Source of the DNA: JACKFB01 sp041389525
Lineage (GTDB): Bacteria; Myxococcota_A; UBA9042; PHBI01; JACKFB01
Assembly (NCBI GenBank): GCA_041389525.1
Contig: JAWKRR010000008.1
Location: forward strand, 109,736-173,735
Length of the DNA: 64,000 nt
Direction of reading: 5' to 3'
Of the stretch, positions 1-15,780 are shown one piece after another. The notes under the pieces were generated by a model. That model worked only from the letters and a program-made list of their open reading frames with translations, was not told where the DNA came from and ran no database searches. The position numbers were made by a program, and so were the translations under genes. The first letter of the stretch is position 1; each line of letters opens with the position of its first letter.

Positions 1-1
1 C

Positions 2-3000
2 CCGGCCACGCCCCTGGCGCGCAAGCGCGGGACCCGACTGGCGACCGACACCGTCATCGCCGACGTCGACGCTGCCAGCGCCGTGGTCGAGCGGTACGAG
101 GCGGAGATGGCCGGGGCCAGCCAGGACCTGCGCGTCATCCTCGCGCGGCGGCTCTTTCGCATCCTGCGCGTGGACCTCGGCCGGCCCGACCGCGCGCGGG
201 AGGTGCTCAAGTACTCGCGCGAAGGGATCAGCGAGGCCGCCCGCGATGTGCTGGCCCGCGCCGACCGCCGCTCCGCCGGGCGCGAGTGGGAGGGGGCTGT
301 GGCCCTCCTGGACGAGGCGGCGCGCCAGAGCGAGGAGCCCCGCGACCAGGTGGTGCTGCTCCTCGAAGCGGCGCGCCTGCTGGAAGCGGAGCTGGACGAC
401 GACGAGCGGGCCGAGAAGATGTATCGCCGCGTCCGGGTCAGCGCCCCTCTCTCGGCCGAGGTCCTGGCCTTCTACCGCGACTGGTACGCCGGGCGAGACG
501 AGCCGCGCCGGGCGTACGCGACGCTGGCGCAGCTTCACGGGGCGCTGGTCGGCGACGATCTCGCGCCCGAGCGCATCCGCGTGGCTGGCGAGATGGCGGG
601 CCTGGCCGCCGGGGATCTCGAGAGCCGCGAGAAGGCCATGGAGGCCTGGCGCCGCATCCTGGTCGACGAGCCATACCATGATGAGGCGAACGCGGAGCTC
701 CGGCGCCTCTACACCGAGAGCGGGCGCTGGCACGCGCTGGCGGAGCACCTCGACGCGTGGATTCGTGCGCTACCGGACGACGCCGTCGAGCAGAAGGTGG
801 ACCTGCTCTTCGAGCTGATCGCGCTGTATCAGGCGCCGGATCGCCTGCCCATGGACGACATGGTCATCGCGACCTACCAGCGCATCGTCACGCTGGCGCC
901 GTCCAACGAGCGGGCGCTCGACGATCTCGCCGTGCGCTACGAGGACCGCCAGCGGTGGGGCGATCTCATCGGGGTCCTACGCCAGAAGATCGAGCTGACC
1001 GAGGACCCGAAAGAGCTCTTCGCGCTCTTCGCTCGCATCGGCGACCTCTACCTGGAGCGGATGCGTTCGGACGCGGAGGCGATCCCGGTTCTGGAGAAGC
1101 TGCTTGAGTTGGACCCGCAGAACGTGGCGATCCTGCACCGCCTGCGCGACATCCACCGGCGGCGCAGCGACTCGGCGCGGACCTACGAGACCTACCGCCA
1201 GGAGCTGGAGCTGCTCACGGGCGCCGAGCGCGTGGACGTGCTGGTCGAGCTCGCTCGCATCGCCAGCGACGAGCTCTTCTTGCCTGAGGAGGCGCGCACG
1301 TATTGGCGGCAGGTGCTCGAGTTGGAGCCGGCGCACGAGGCCGCCGTCGCTGCGCTGCAAGAGCTGAGCGTCGAGCAGGAGGACTGGCCGGGCTACGTGC
1401 GCCTGCTGGAGACGCAGCTCGAGTCGGCGACCACCAAGAAGAAGAAGGTCGAGATCCTCCAGGAGATGGGGGAGATCCTGCACACGCGGCTGGGGGAGGA
1501 GGAGCGCGCGCTGGCCCTCTTTGCTCAGATCTGCGAGCTGAGCCCCTTCAACAGCCACGCCCGGGATTTCCTGCAGCGGGCGTGGGTGGCGCGCCGCGCC
1601 TGGGACCGGCTGACTGGGCTCTTCGAGCCGCGAAGCGATTGGAAGGGCTACGTGGCGCTGCTGCGCGACTTCGCACGCAAGTCCGACGACGCGACCCTGC
1701 AGGCCGATATCCATGTCGAGATCGCGAAGGTGGAGGCCGAGCGGCTGGGCGACGCGGCCACGGCGCAGGCGAGCCTGCTCGACGCCATTGAGGCGGCGCG
1801 GCATCGCGACGACATCGCGCGGAAGCTCCTGGCCGAGCACGGGGCGCGGCTGGACTCGCCGGCGCGGCTGCGGGCCCAGGAGGTCATCGCGACCCACTCG
1901 GAAGACGAGGTCGAGCGGGAGGCCGCGTGGCGCGATGTGGCGACGCTGCGCGGGGCGGCCGGTGACGACGCCGGGGCGCTCGAGGCGTGGGGACACGCGC
2001 TGCTGCTGGAGGTTCAGCGCGGCGAGAGCGCGACGTTGCCGGCCTTCGAGGCGGCCGCAGAGAAGGCCGGCGCTTGGGATGATGCAGCGCGGCTTCTGAG
2101 CGACGCCATCAGCGCCTCGCCTGAGCATTCAACGGACACCCGCATCGCGCTGCATCGCAGCATTGGCGGTGTGTTACGCGGTCGACTGGCGAACCCGGAG
2201 GGGGCCATCGCGCACTTCCGGCGCGTGCTGCAGCTCGCCCCGGGTGAGCCGAGCGCCCTCGACGCGCTCGAGGAGATCCACCTCAGCCGCCACGACTTCG
2301 AGGGGCTCGAGGAGGTCTTGCGAGCGCGGGCCGAGCACGCAGAAGATGCGGAGCGGGGCCGCGCGGCGCGCCGGCGACTCGGCCAACTCTACGAGGACGT
2401 GTTCCTCGATCTCGAGCGCGCCGCCGCCACCTATCAGGACATCCTGGACCAAGACCCCGACGACGAGGAGGCGCTGGCCAGCCTGCGCCGGGCCCTGAGC
2501 ACCGACGAGGCCTGGGGCGAGCTGGCGTCGGCCCTCGAAGATCTCGGCCCGCGCCTGACCGAGCCGTCGCGTCGCGCCGCGCTCCAGTTCGAGCTGGCGA
2601 CCCTGTATCGCCAGCAGGCTGACGAGCCGTCGATGGCGGCGCTGCATCTACGCGACCTCCTCGAGCACCCCGACGCCGACCGAGACGCGGTCTTGGAGAT
2701 GCTGACGGGCATGTTCGACGCCGGCGAGGCGCCCGAGGCCGTCGCGCCGGTCCTCGAGCAGGTGTACCGGGACGCGGGGGACGACGCGGGGCTGGCGCGG
2801 GTGCTCGCCGTGCGCGCGGACACCAGCCCGACCTCCGACGAGCGTCTCGCCATCGCGGACGAGTTGGCGCGCCTCTGCGAGGAGAAGCTGGCCGACCCGC
2901 GGGGCGCCTTCGACGCGCGGGTCCGCTGCTTCCGCATCGATCCCGACGACCGGGCGATCTGGGCGGAGCTGGAGCGCTTGGCCAAGGAGGCCGGCGCGCA

Positions 3001-6000
3001 GGCGGAGCTCGCGGCGCTCTGGCGTGACGCGGTGGGACTGCAGCCGCCGGCGGACGCCCCCAGGCCTTCGGGCAGCGGCGCTCGCGAGGCGCTGCGCATC
3101 CAGTTGGCGCGTCTGTTGCGCGACGATCTGGGCGGCGACGACGAGGCCGTGACGCTGTACGAGGCCATCCTCGACGCCCCCGGCGCGGGCCTGCAACACC
3201 CCGAAGTGCTGGAGGCGCTGGTCGTCCTCTACCGTGCCCGCGACGACCAGGAGGCGCTGGTTCGCGTCCTGCTCGCCTCGAGCGACGGGGTGCTGCCCGG
3301 TGCCGAGCGGCGCCAGCGCATCTTGGACGCGGGCGACCTGCTGGCCACGGCCCTGGGCCGGCCCGCGGAGGCCGCCGAGCACTGGGAGCGATTGGCGACG
3401 GAGGACCCCACCGACGACGAGGTCTCCGAGCGGCTCGAGAGCGCCTACGAGACCCTCGAACAGTGGGAGGACCTCTCCGCCCATCTGGAGCGGCGCGCTG
3501 AGGCGCTGACGGACGCCGCGAAGGTGGACCGCGTACGCTTGGCTCGCGCTTTTGTGCGCCTGGAGCGACTCGGCGAGAGCGAGGCCGCCGTTCGCGATCT
3601 GCTCGCGCTCGTGGCGAGCGCCACCTGCGGGTCGGACGCGCGCGAAGTGCTGCTCGATCTCGCCGCCGCGGACGACACGAGCGAGCCGATTCGCCAACGC
3701 ATCATCGCGGGGCTCGAGTCCCACTTCGACCAGGTCGACGACGGCTGGGGCCGCGCGGCGCTGGAGGAGGTGCGGGCGACCCTGGGACCGCCCGGCGAGC
3801 CCCGCGCCAAGGTGCTGTTGCAGGCCGCCCGGCTGGTCGTCGCGACCGACGAGGTCCCGACCATCGGCGACCGGGACCCCGTGGTGGCGCGGCGCGCGTT
3901 CGAGCTGGCGGGGCGTGCGCTCGGAGAGGCGCCGGACAACAGCAAAGCGCTGGAGCTCCTCGACCACCTCGTGGGTGCGCTGGACCTGTGGTCGGCGTAT
4001 GCGTCGCTCTGCGACGAGGCGGCCTCCCGCACCGACAACGCCGAGGCGCGCTCGCAGCTGATCAAGCGCGTGGCCGTGACCTCGGAGACCCGGCTGGGCG
4101 ACGACGAGCGCGCGATCAAAGCGTGGGAAGCCCTGCGGGTGGACCACGGGCCGGTGGAGCGCGAGGCCCTCGAGGCCCTGGACCAGCTCTACCAGCGAGT
4201 GGGCCGCGCGGCGTTGCGGATCGGGGTGCTGCGGCGGCGCGCGGAGATCGAGGCGATCCCGGCGAAGCGGCTCGCCTACTTCAAAGAAGCCAGCATTTTG
4301 CTGGATGAAGCAGGCCAGGCCGACCAGGCGGTCGCCTTCCTGCGCCGCATCGTCGAGGAGACGCGCGGGACCTCGGACCCGGCGCTGCGAGCCGAACGCG
4401 TCGAGGCCATCGAGCGACTCGAGGAGATGCTGGCTGCGCAGGCGCGCCACGGCGAGCGCGTGGAGCTGCTCGTCGCGAGCGGTCAGACCAGCGGCGAGGT
4501 CGAGGCGACCGCCATCGACTACCTGCGACGCGCCGCCGCGCTCAGCGAGTCGGAGCTGCGCGATCCCGACGAAGCCGTGCGCATCCTCGAGCTGCTGCGC
4601 GCGATCGCGCCGGAAGACTCCGAGGCGCTGGACGCCCTGGACCGCCTGCACCAGGCCGCGGGACGCTGGGACGAGAAGGCCGCGCTGGTCGAGGTCCGCC
4701 TCGGGATCGCCGCCGCGGCGGGCGACACCGACCGCGAGCGCATCCTGCTCTTCACCCTCGGCCAGATCCGCGAGAACCGCCTGAGCGATCTGCCGGGCGC
4801 GATCGAGGCCTACGCCCAATCCCTCGCCGGCGCCCCGACCTTCCCCCCGGCCATCGCGGCGCTCACGGCGCTGTCGCGTCCAGACGATGGACACGCGGCG
4901 GCTCGGGCCGCGTTGGCCGCAGCGCACCGCGAATCGGAGAGCGCCAAGCCCCTCGCCGTCGTGCTGCAGCAGATCCTCGAGGCAGGCGACTCGGGCGCTG
5001 ATCGGATCGCGCTGCATCTCGAGCTGGCCCGGCTGATGCTGGGCCCGCTGAGCAGCCCCGGGGAGGCGTTCGCCCACGCCGGGCGCGCGCTCGCCGGCTC
5101 CAGTGGCGGCGAGGCGGCCGACGAGGCGAGGCAGCTCGCGGTGCGGAGCGCCATCCTGGCCGAGCGCGTGGACGAGGCGGTCCTGCTGCTGCTGGAGGCG
5201 GCCCGGCGCTCCGGGTCGGTCAGCGCGCGGGTTCGAGGCCTGGAGACGGCCATCGCCCTGCTCCGAGAGCACGGGGTTGCCGAGCCGACCCTGGCCATTC
5301 TCTGGCAGACCATCGCCGGTCTGCAGCCCAGCCACAGCGACGCGCTGGACGCGCTCGAGACCCTGGCGCGCGCCTCGGGCAAATCCGAGGACCTGGTGGC
5401 CGTGCTTCGCCTGCGCGAGGAGATCACCCTCGACCGCGGCGCGCGGCGCGACCTGCGCTTGGAGATGGCTCGCCTGCTCGCCGGGATGCCCGGGCGCGAA
5501 CGCGAGGCGGTGGCGAGCTACGAGACGATCTTGGCGGACGGGCCGCGCGACCAGGAGGCGCTGGACGACCTGGCGGCGCTCTTCCGCCGCCTGGGAGCCC
5601 ACCAGGAGTTGGGCGACCTCCTCGAGCAGTTCATCGGCGGCGCGGCTCCCGGAGAGGACACCCGCGCCGCCCGACGAGAGCTCGCAGAGTTGGCCCGCCG
5701 CGTGCTCGACGACGCGCCGCGGGCCGTCGCGCTGCAACGCGAGCTGCTCGCCGAGTCGCCCGACGACACCGACGCCGTCGAAGCCCTCGAAGCGATGTGG
5801 GGCGAGGGCAGCGAGCGGGCGTCGATCTTCGAGGCGCTGGAGCCCTTCTACGAGCGCACCGAGGCCTGGGAGCGGCTCGTGGCGCTCTATCGCGGGACCC
5901 TCGAAGCCGACGGCGACACGCGGCTGCAGGTGGAGTGCCTCGCCAAGGTCGCGCGCATCCAGGAGCTGCACCTGGGCGACCCGGAGGGCGCTTACGAGAG

Positions 6001-9000
6001 CCTGAAGGCCCTGGTGCTCCGCATCGAGGACCCCGAGGAGACCCTGGACGCGCTGGAGGCCCTGGCCGAGCGCCTCGACGTCTTCCCCGATCTCGCGGCC
6101 CTCTACGATCGGATGATCGCCGAAGGGCTGGCCAGCCCTTCGCAGATCGCGCGCCACGCCCGCCTCAGCGTGCGCCACTTGGACGACCCCGCCGCGGGCA
6201 TCGCGCACTACATATTGGCGCTGGAGCGGCAGCCCGACCTGGCGGACGCGCGCGCCGAGCTCCTCGAGCTGTTGGAGTCGCGCGAGGCGTGGCCGGAGCT
6301 GGTCGACTGGCTCGAGGCGTCAGCGGTCGAGGCCTTGGACGCCCAGGAGAAGCACGGCTATTTCCTGCGCGCAGCCGACATCTCCGCCAAGCGCCTCGAC
6401 GCGCCCGACCGCGCGGCCAGCCTGCTCGAGCAGGCGCTGGAGCTGTCACCCACGGACGCCGAGCTCGCCGCGCGCATCGCCGATCTGTGGACGGATCTCG
6501 GGCGTCAAGACGCGCTCCGTGCGCACCTGCGATCGTGGATCGAGCGTAGCGATCCCGCCACGGTGGGCCCCTTCCGGCTCCGCCTCGCTGAGTCGCTGTT
6601 CAGCGAGGCCGAGACCGCCTCTGAGGCTGTCGCCGACGTGCGCGCGGCCCTCAGCGTCCTCGCCGCGCCGGAAGACGCCGAGCTGCTCCTGGTGCACTTC
6701 CTCGCCGCGCCCGAACACCAGGGCCCGGCCTGGAAGAACGCCGTCGACTCCGCGGCGATACTCCTGGAGGCCAGCCTCGACGAGCGCTCGACCGACGCGC
6801 TGCGAGCGATCATCGCCGAGGCCCGCTTCCGGGTCCTCGACCCCAGCGCGGACCGGCGCACCGCGCTGCTCGAGCTCGCGCGCATTCACGACGCCGCGGG
6901 TGACGTGGACGCCGCGTTCGAGCGCCACGCGCAGGCCGCGCACGAGTCGCCCAAGGACACCCAGGCCGAGTCCGAGCTGGAAGACTTCGCGCGACGCCGT
7001 GACCTCTGGCCACGCCTCGCCGAGCGCTACGAGGCGTGGCTCGGCGAGTCGTTGCCCAGCGCGCTGGAGCAGCGCTACCTGCACAAGGTCGCTCATATCC
7101 ACGACGCCGTGCTCGGGGACGACGACGCGGCGGCCCCCTGGTACGAGCGCCTCCTCTCGAAGCAGCCAGGGAATATCGACGCCCTCTCGATGCTGTCCCG
7201 CTATCACGCCGAGAATGAGCGGCCCGCCGAAGAGGCGCACGTCCTCACCCTGTGGCTGGAGGCCGAGAAGGCCCCAGAAGCGCTGTCTGCGCATCGACGC
7301 CGCTTGGCGATCCTGCGGATGGACGCGCTCAACGAGCCCGCCGGGGCCATCAAGCTGCTCCTGGCCGAGCTGCCCGGCTCCGCGCGCGACCCGGACCTGC
7401 GCGACCGTCTGCAGCGCCTGCTCGGCGAAGCCCACCGCTTCGACGAGCTGGCCAATGTGCTCGCCGTGGCCCTCGAGGACCCGTCCCTGACCGAGGACGC
7501 CCGCGTGGATTTGCTGGCGAGGCGCGCGCAGACCGCCGAGGTGCACACCGGGGACCTCGAGGTCGCGCGGGACGCCGCGACAGCGATCCTCGCGCTCCGG
7601 CCCGCGCACGCGTTCGCGCTCACGACCCTGGACCGGGTGCAGCGTCGCCGCGAGGACTACCCCGCGGTCGACGCGGTGCTGAAGCAGCGGATCGACGCCG
7701 CGAAGGATGACGCCGCGCGGGCGCAGTTGCTCATCGAGCGCGCTGAGGTGGCGGTGGCGCACCTGGACGCACCGGAGGCCGCGCTGTCTTACCTGAGCGC
7801 CGCGTCCGAGCTCGAGGGCGCGGGCACCGGCTCCGAGGCGCTACGGCAAGGCTTCGAGTCGTTGCTGCGGCCGGCGAGCACGCGCGTCGCCGCGGCGCGA
7901 GCGCTCGAGCCGCGGTATGAGGCCGTCGGGGACTGGCCGGGCCTGGCGAGCGTCCTGGCGATGCAGCAGTCCGCCCTCGAGGACGTCCCGGCGCGGGAGG
8001 CCTTGGCGCGCCGCACCGCGGAGGTCATGCGCGAGCGCATCGGCGACCAGGCCGCCGCGCTGCGGGTGCTGCTGAATGCGTTCGAGAAGCTCGGCGGCAG
8101 CGCGGCGCTGCGCCCGGACATCGAGGCGGCCGCCGCCGCTGGAGGATCGTTCGCCCAGGTCGCGGAGGCGGCGCGGCGCGTGATGGCCGCCCAGCCGGAG
8201 CCTGGGCTGGTGCGCGATCTCGGGCTGTGGGTCGGCGGGATCGAGCGCGATCGGCTCTCCGATCCGCGCGCCGCGACCGAGAGCTTCGAGAAGGTGCTGA
8301 GCTCCGATGAGCTGAACCACGAAGCGATGGAGGCACTCGACGCGCTGTATCGCCAGCTCAACGCGACCGATCAGCTGCGAACTCTGCTCGATCGGCGGCT
8401 CACCATCGTGCGGGACGAGGATCGGCCGCGCATTCTTGAGGAGCTTGCCGAGCTGGCGGCCCGGAGCGAGGGCCCGGCGGCCGCGCTGCGGTGGTGGCGC
8501 GATCTGCTGTGGAGCCGGCCGGAGCACGCGGTGGCGCGCAGCAGCGTCGAGGCGATGCTCGACGACCCGATCACCGCCCGCGACGCCATCGAGGTCCTCG
8601 AGCCGCTCTACCGCAAAGAGTCGGACTGGTCGGCGCTCGCCGCGGTTTACGAGCGCCAGCTCGCCGTGACGGAGCCCGGGCCTGACGCGACGCGGCTGCA
8701 CACCCAGCTCGCCGACCTCTACGAGAACCGGCTCGACAGCGCGGAGTTCGCCTTCGACCACCTCGCCGCGGCTTTTCGCGCGCAGCCCGAAGACGGCGGG
8801 TTCCTGCGTCGCCTCGAGCACGTCGCCAACAGCGCTGGGCGCTGGCCCGACCTCGCGGAGACCTTGGAGCGGGTGCTGCCCCAACTCGAGGACCGGCCGC
8901 GGCGCACCGATCTGCTGCTGCACGCCGCGCAGATTCGCGAGCTCAAGACGCAGCAGCCGGAGCTGGCCATCGCGTCGCTTCGTCAGGTGCTGGCCGAGCA

Positions 9001-10765
9001 GCCCGACCACCGCGCGGCGCTGATGGGCCTGCGCCGGCTGCACCGGAGCGCGGGCGATGAGCGCGAGCTCGCCGACGTCACGGCGGCGCTGGCGCGGCTC
9101 ACGCCCGGCGGCGAGCAGCGTGCGGCGCTGTGGAGCGAGGTGTTCTCGCTCGCGACCCGCCTCCAGGACGACGATCTGCGGGTGGAGGCGGCGCGAGCCA
9201 AGGCCGCGGGTGCTGACGGCAGCATCGAGGAGCTGGCCGAGGTCTACGAGGACGCGGGACACTTCGACGCGCTGGCCGACCTGCTGGCGGAGCGCGCGGA
9301 GGCGGCCGAGAGCCCGGCGGAGCGCGCCGCGCTGCGGATCCGGCTTGGCACCCTGCGGGCGCTGCATCTGGAGGATCCCGACGGGGCCGCCGACGCCTTC
9401 GCGGATGCGCTGGAGCAAGATCCCGGCTCCGACGAGGCGTTCACTGCGCTGGACCGCATCTACCGCGCTCGAAACGACTGGGGCAGCCTGTTCGGGCTGC
9501 TGGTGCGTCGCGCGGAGCGCCTGGGCGAGGAGCCAGCCGCGGGCGCGCTGTGGGCCGAGATCGGCGGCCTGGCCGAGGAGCGTCTCGACAACCCGACCGA
9601 GGCGGTGCGGGCGTACGAGCGGGCGCTTGACCGGGGCTCTGAGCGAGCGCGCGACGAGCTGATCCGGATCTTCCGGATGCGGCAGCGCCACGAAGAGCTC
9701 GCCCCGCTGCTGATCGCGAAGGCGGCCGAGTCGAAGCCGCCCCAGTCCCTCGACCTCATCGCCGAGGCCGCGGAGCTGACCATCGGCCCCCTCGGGCGGC
9801 CGGCCGACGCCGAGGCCTTGCTCGACGAGGCCGCAGCGAAGCACCCCGAGCACATCGGCGTCCGGCACGCCCTCGCCTCGTTGCGGGGAGGTCAGGGCCG
9901 TCACGAGGAGGCCGCGACCCTGCTCGATGGGCTGCTGCCGGATCTCGAGGGCCCCGCCAAGGTCAAGGCCCTGCTTGAGCTGGGCCGCCTCTACCGCGAG
10001 CACCTCGAGCGCCCGCACGACGCGGCCAAGGCCATGCTGGCGGCGCGGGATCTAGCCCCTGACGACGCCGGCCTCACGGTGGTCCTCCGCGAGCTGCTCG
10101 AGCAGACCGGCTCGTGGGAGGAGCTGCGCGACCTGTTGGAGCAGGAGTTCGGGACCGCGACCTCACCCAGCGAGCGCTGTGACCGCGCGCTGGCGCTGGC
10201 TCGCCTGCACCAGGAGCATCTGGGCGACGCCAAGGGCTTTGAGACGTGGATCGCGAAGGCTGAGGAGGCCCGCCGCGACAGCCCCGAGGTCGCCGAGGCG
10301 CTCATCGCCTGGCACACGAGCCGGGGCGAGTGGCCTCAGGTCGCTGCCCGTCTCGAGTGGGTCGTGAACTACCTGCAGGGCAAGAAGCTGCTGAGCGATC
10401 TGCCCCGTCGCGCCTACGAGCTTGGCGGGCTCTTCGAGCGCCTCGACGAGCCGGACAAGGCGCTCGAGTACTACAAGATAGCCCTTCAGGCGGACGGGAC
10501 CTACCTCCCGAACCTCATCGCCTTCGGTCGCCTGCTCATCGCGCGCGAGAGCTGGGATCGCGCCCTGCGCGTGCACCAGAACCTGCTGATGCAGCGCCAG
10601 AAGATCGAGGATCCCGCGACCCGGGCCGGCGTGCTCTACAACTTGGCCTTGGCGTGTCACCAGCTCAAGCAGGACGCGCAGGCCAAGCAGTACATCAAGC
10701 GACTTCTGGCCGAGGTTCCGGACCACGAAGAGGGACTTTCGCTACAGGCGCGCCTGCAAAGCTGA
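2..10765 (+). CDS. Giant tetratricopeptide-repeat protein, 5' end beyond window
   Basis: The frame is open from the window edge, so the gene starts upstream; the first internal start candidate is a GTG at 83. At least 3,587 residues are visible. Almost all of it is helical TPR-like repeats about 33-36 residues long, with recurring patterns such as A-x3-Y-x-x-I/L-L, DP-x-x-xAL, and LGD or RLGD before an Ala-rich helix. Residues are strongly enriched in Ala, Glu, Leu, Arg and Asp, and cysteine is very rare. No enzymatic motif was seen. TPR solenoids of this kind scaffold protein complexes; the partner is unknown. The closing 100 residues (YKIALQADGTYLPNL, LYNLALACHQLKQD) are the most canonical TPRs. 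It stands alone, followed by about 200 bases without a gene. Confidence 0.9.
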   Translation, partial: PATPLARKRGTRLATDTVIADVDAASAVVERYEAEMAGASQDLRVILARRLFRILRVDLGRPDRAREVLKYSREGISEAARDVLARADRRSAGREWEGAVALLDEAARQSEEPRDQVVLLLEAARLLEAELDDDERAEKMYRRVRVSAPLSAEVLAFYRDWYAGRDEPRRAYATLAQLHGALVGDDLAPERIRVAGEMAGLAAGDLESREKAMEAWRRILVDEPYHDEANAELRRLYTESGRWHALAEHLDAWIRALPDDAVEQKVDLLFELIALYQAPDRLPMDDMVIATYQRIVTLAPSNERALDDLAVRYEDRQRWGDLIGVLRQKIELTEDPKELFALFARIGDLYLERMRSDAEAIPVLEKLLELDPQNVAILHRLRDIHRRRSDSARTYETYRQELELLTGAERVDVLVELARIASDELFLPEEARTYWRQVLELEPAHEAAVAALQELSVEQEDWPGYVRLLETQLESATTKKKKVEILQEMGEILHTRLGEEERALALFAQICELSPFNSHARDFLQRAWVARRAWDRLTGLFEPRSDWKGYVALLRDFARKSDDATLQADIHVEIAKVEAERLGDAATAQASLLDAIEAARHRDDIARKLLAEHGARLDSPARLRAQEVIATHSEDEVEREAAWRDVATLRGAAGDDAGALEAWGHALLLEVQRGESATLPAFEAAAEKAGAWDDAARLLSDAISASPEHSTDTRIALHRSIGGVLRGRLANPEGAIAHFRRVLQLAPGEPSALDALEEIHLSRHDFEGLEEVLRARAEHAEDAERGRAARRRLGQLYEDVFLDLERAAATYQDILDQDPDDEEALASLRRALSTDEAWGELASALEDLGPRLTEPSRRAALQFELATLYRQQADEPSMAALHLRDLLEHPDADRDAVLEMLTGMFDAGEAPEAVAPVLEQVYRDAGDDAGLARVLAVRADTSPTSDERLAIADELARLCEEKLADPRGAFDARVRCFRIDPDDRAIWAELERLAKEAGAQAELAALWRDAVGLQPPADAPRPSGSGAREALRIQLARLLRDDLGGDDEAVTLYEAILDAPGAGLQHPEVLEALVVLYRARDDQEALVRVLLASSDGVLPGAERRQRILDAGDLLATALGRPAEAAEHWERLATEDPTDDEVSERLESAYETLEQWEDLSAHLERRAEALTDAAKVDRVRLARAFVRLERLGESEAAVRDLLALVASATCGSDAREVLLDLAAADDTSEPIRQRIIAGLESHFDQVDDGWGRAALEEVRATLGPPGEPRAKVLLQAARLVVATDEVPTIGDRDPVVARRAFELAGRALGEAPDNSKALELLDHLVGALDLWSAYASLCDEAASRTDNAEARSQLIKRVAVTSETRLGDDERAIKAWEALRVDHGPVEREALEALDQLYQRVGRAALRIGVLRRRAEIEAIPAKRLAYFKEASILLDEAGQADQAVAFLRRIVEETRGTSDPALRAERVEAIERLEEMLAAQARHGERVELLVASGQTSGEVEATAIDYLRRAAALSESELRDPDEAVRILELLRAIAPEDSEALDALDRLHQAAGRWDEKAALVEVRLGIAAAAGDTDRERILLFTLGQIRENRLSDLPGAIEAYAQSLAGAPTFPPAIAALTALSRPDDGHAAARAALAAAHRESESAKPLAVVLQQILEAGDSGADRIALHLELARLMLGPLSSPGEAFAHAGRALAGSSGGEAADEARQLAVRSAILAERVDEAVLLLLEAARRSGSVSARVRGLETAIALLREHGVAEPTLAILWQTIAGLQPSHSDALDALETLARASGKSEDLVAVLRLREEITLDRGARRDLRLEMARLLAGMPGREREAVASYETILADGPRDQEALDDLAALFRRLGAHQELGDLLEQFIGGAAPGEDTRAARRELAELARRVLDDAPRAVALQRELLAESPDDTDAVEALEAMWGEGSERASIFEALEPFYERTEAWERLVALYRGTLEADGDTRLQVECLAKVARIQELHLGDPEGAYESLKALVLRIEDPEETLDALEALAERLDVFPDLAALYDRMIAEGLASPSQIARHARLSVRHLDDPAAGIAHYILALERQPDLADARAELLELLESREAWPELVDWLEASAVEALDAQEKHGYFLRAADISAKRLDAPDRAASLLEQALELSPTDAELAARIADLWTDLGRQDALRAHLRSWIERSDPATVGPFRLRLAESLFSEAETASEAVADVRAALSVLAAPEDAELLLVHFLAAPEHQGPAWKNAVDSAAILLEASLDERSTDALRAIIAEARFRVLDPSADRRTALLELARIHDAAGDVDAAFERHAQAAHESPKDTQAESELEDFARRRDLWPRLAERYEAWLGESLPSALEQRYLHKVAHIHDAVLGDDDAAAPWYERLLSKQPGNIDALSMLSRYHAENERPAEEAHVLTLWLEAEKAPEALSAHRRRLAILRMDALNEPAGAIKLLLAELPGSARDPDLRDRLQRLLGEAHRFDELANVLAVALEDPSLTEDARVDLLARRAQTAEVHTGDLEVARDAATAILALRPAHAFALTTLDRVQRRREDYPAVDAVLKQRIDAAKDDAARAQLLIERAEVAVAHLDAPEAALSYLSAASELEGAGTGSEALRQGFESLLRPASTRVAAARALEPRYEAVGDWPGLASVLAMQQSALEDVPAREALARRTAEVMRERIGDQAAALRVLLNAFEKLGGSAALRPDIEAAAAAGGSFAQVAEAARRVMAAQPEPGLVRDLGLWVGGIERDRLSDPRAATESFEKVLSSDELNHEAMEALDALYRQLNATDQLRTLLDRRLTIVRDEDRPRILEELAELAARSEGPAAALRWWRDLLWSRPEHAVARSSVEAMLDDPITARDAIEVLEPLYRKESDWSALAAVYERQLAVTEPGPDATRLHTQLADLYENRLDSAEFAFDHLAAAFRAQPEDGGFLRRLEHVANSAGRWPDLAETLERVLPQLEDRPRRTDLLLHAAQIRELKTQQPELAIASLRQVLAEQPDHRAALMGLRRLHRSAGDERELADVTAALARLTPGGEQRAALWSEVFSLATRLQDDDLRVEAARAKAAGADGSIEELAEVYEDAGHFDALADLLAERAEAAESPAERAALRIRLGTLRALHLEDPDGAADAFADALEQDPGSDEAFTALDRIYRARNDWGSLFGLLVRRAERLGEEPAAGALWAEIGGLAEERLDNPTEAVRAYERALDRGSERARDELIRIFRMRQRHEELAPLLIAKAAESKPPQSLDLIAEAAELTIGPLGRPADAEALLDEAAAKHPEHIGVRHALASLRGGQGRHEEAATLLDGLLPDLEGPAKVKALLELGRLYREHLERPHDAAKAMLAARDLAPDDAGLTVVLRELLEQTGSWEELRDLLEQEFGTATSPSERCDRALALARLHQEHLGDAKGFETWIAKAEEARRDSPEVAEALIAWHTSRGEWPQVAARLEWVVNYLQGKKLLSDLPRRAYELGGLFERLDEPDKALEYYKIALQADGTYLPNLIAFGRLLIARESWDRALRVHQNLLMQRQKIEDPATRAGVLYNLALACHQLKQDAQAKQYIKRLLAEVPDHEEGLSLQARLQS

Positions 10766-10968
10766 CAAGTCCCCCGGCCACGCCCATTCGCGCAAAGCCC
10801 CGGACTTACTCACCTTTCTTGGCATTCGCGAATTGGCTGAAAAATTCGCACTTGCGTTCCCCCCTCGAACTCGTCATAACGGAAGTGCTGCGGGTTGAGG
10901 CTCATGCCAATGCCTTGACCCGGTTTTTGACATGAGTCTCGCGTTTCGATCTGGGGAGAAACGAAACG

Positions 10969-15633
<4,665 letters not shown>

Positions 15634-15639
15634 TCGATG

Positions 15640-15661
15640 GGGAGGGATCTCGGTCCCTCCC
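15640..15661. terminator. Hairpin just after the MopE-motif gene
   Basis: GGGAGGGA (15640-15647) pairs perfectly with TCCCTCCC (15654-15661) across a 6-base loop, starting 6 bases after the stop codon. There is no T tract, so it may be a processing or weak termination signal. Confidence 0.4.
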
Positions 15662-15780
15662 GCGCTCCACGGCGGTGGGTGCTTGGGTTGTGGCGGTGTC
15701 GGGCCTGCGTGCGCTCTTCCGAGGACGCGCGCAGGCTCGGCTCCCCATGAACCGTCGCGACCCAGCACCCAACGGCCGCC

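Noticed and set aside
2648..6208. Long open frame of 1186 codons on the minus strand inside the TPR gene
   Set aside because: High GC and the repetitive TPR codons keep antisense frames open; the plus-strand protein has clear TPR sequence and the minus reading does not.
10820..10850. Sigma-54-like TGGCA...TTGGC element upstream of the MopE-motif gene
   Set aside because: The GG to GC distance is 13 bases, not 10.
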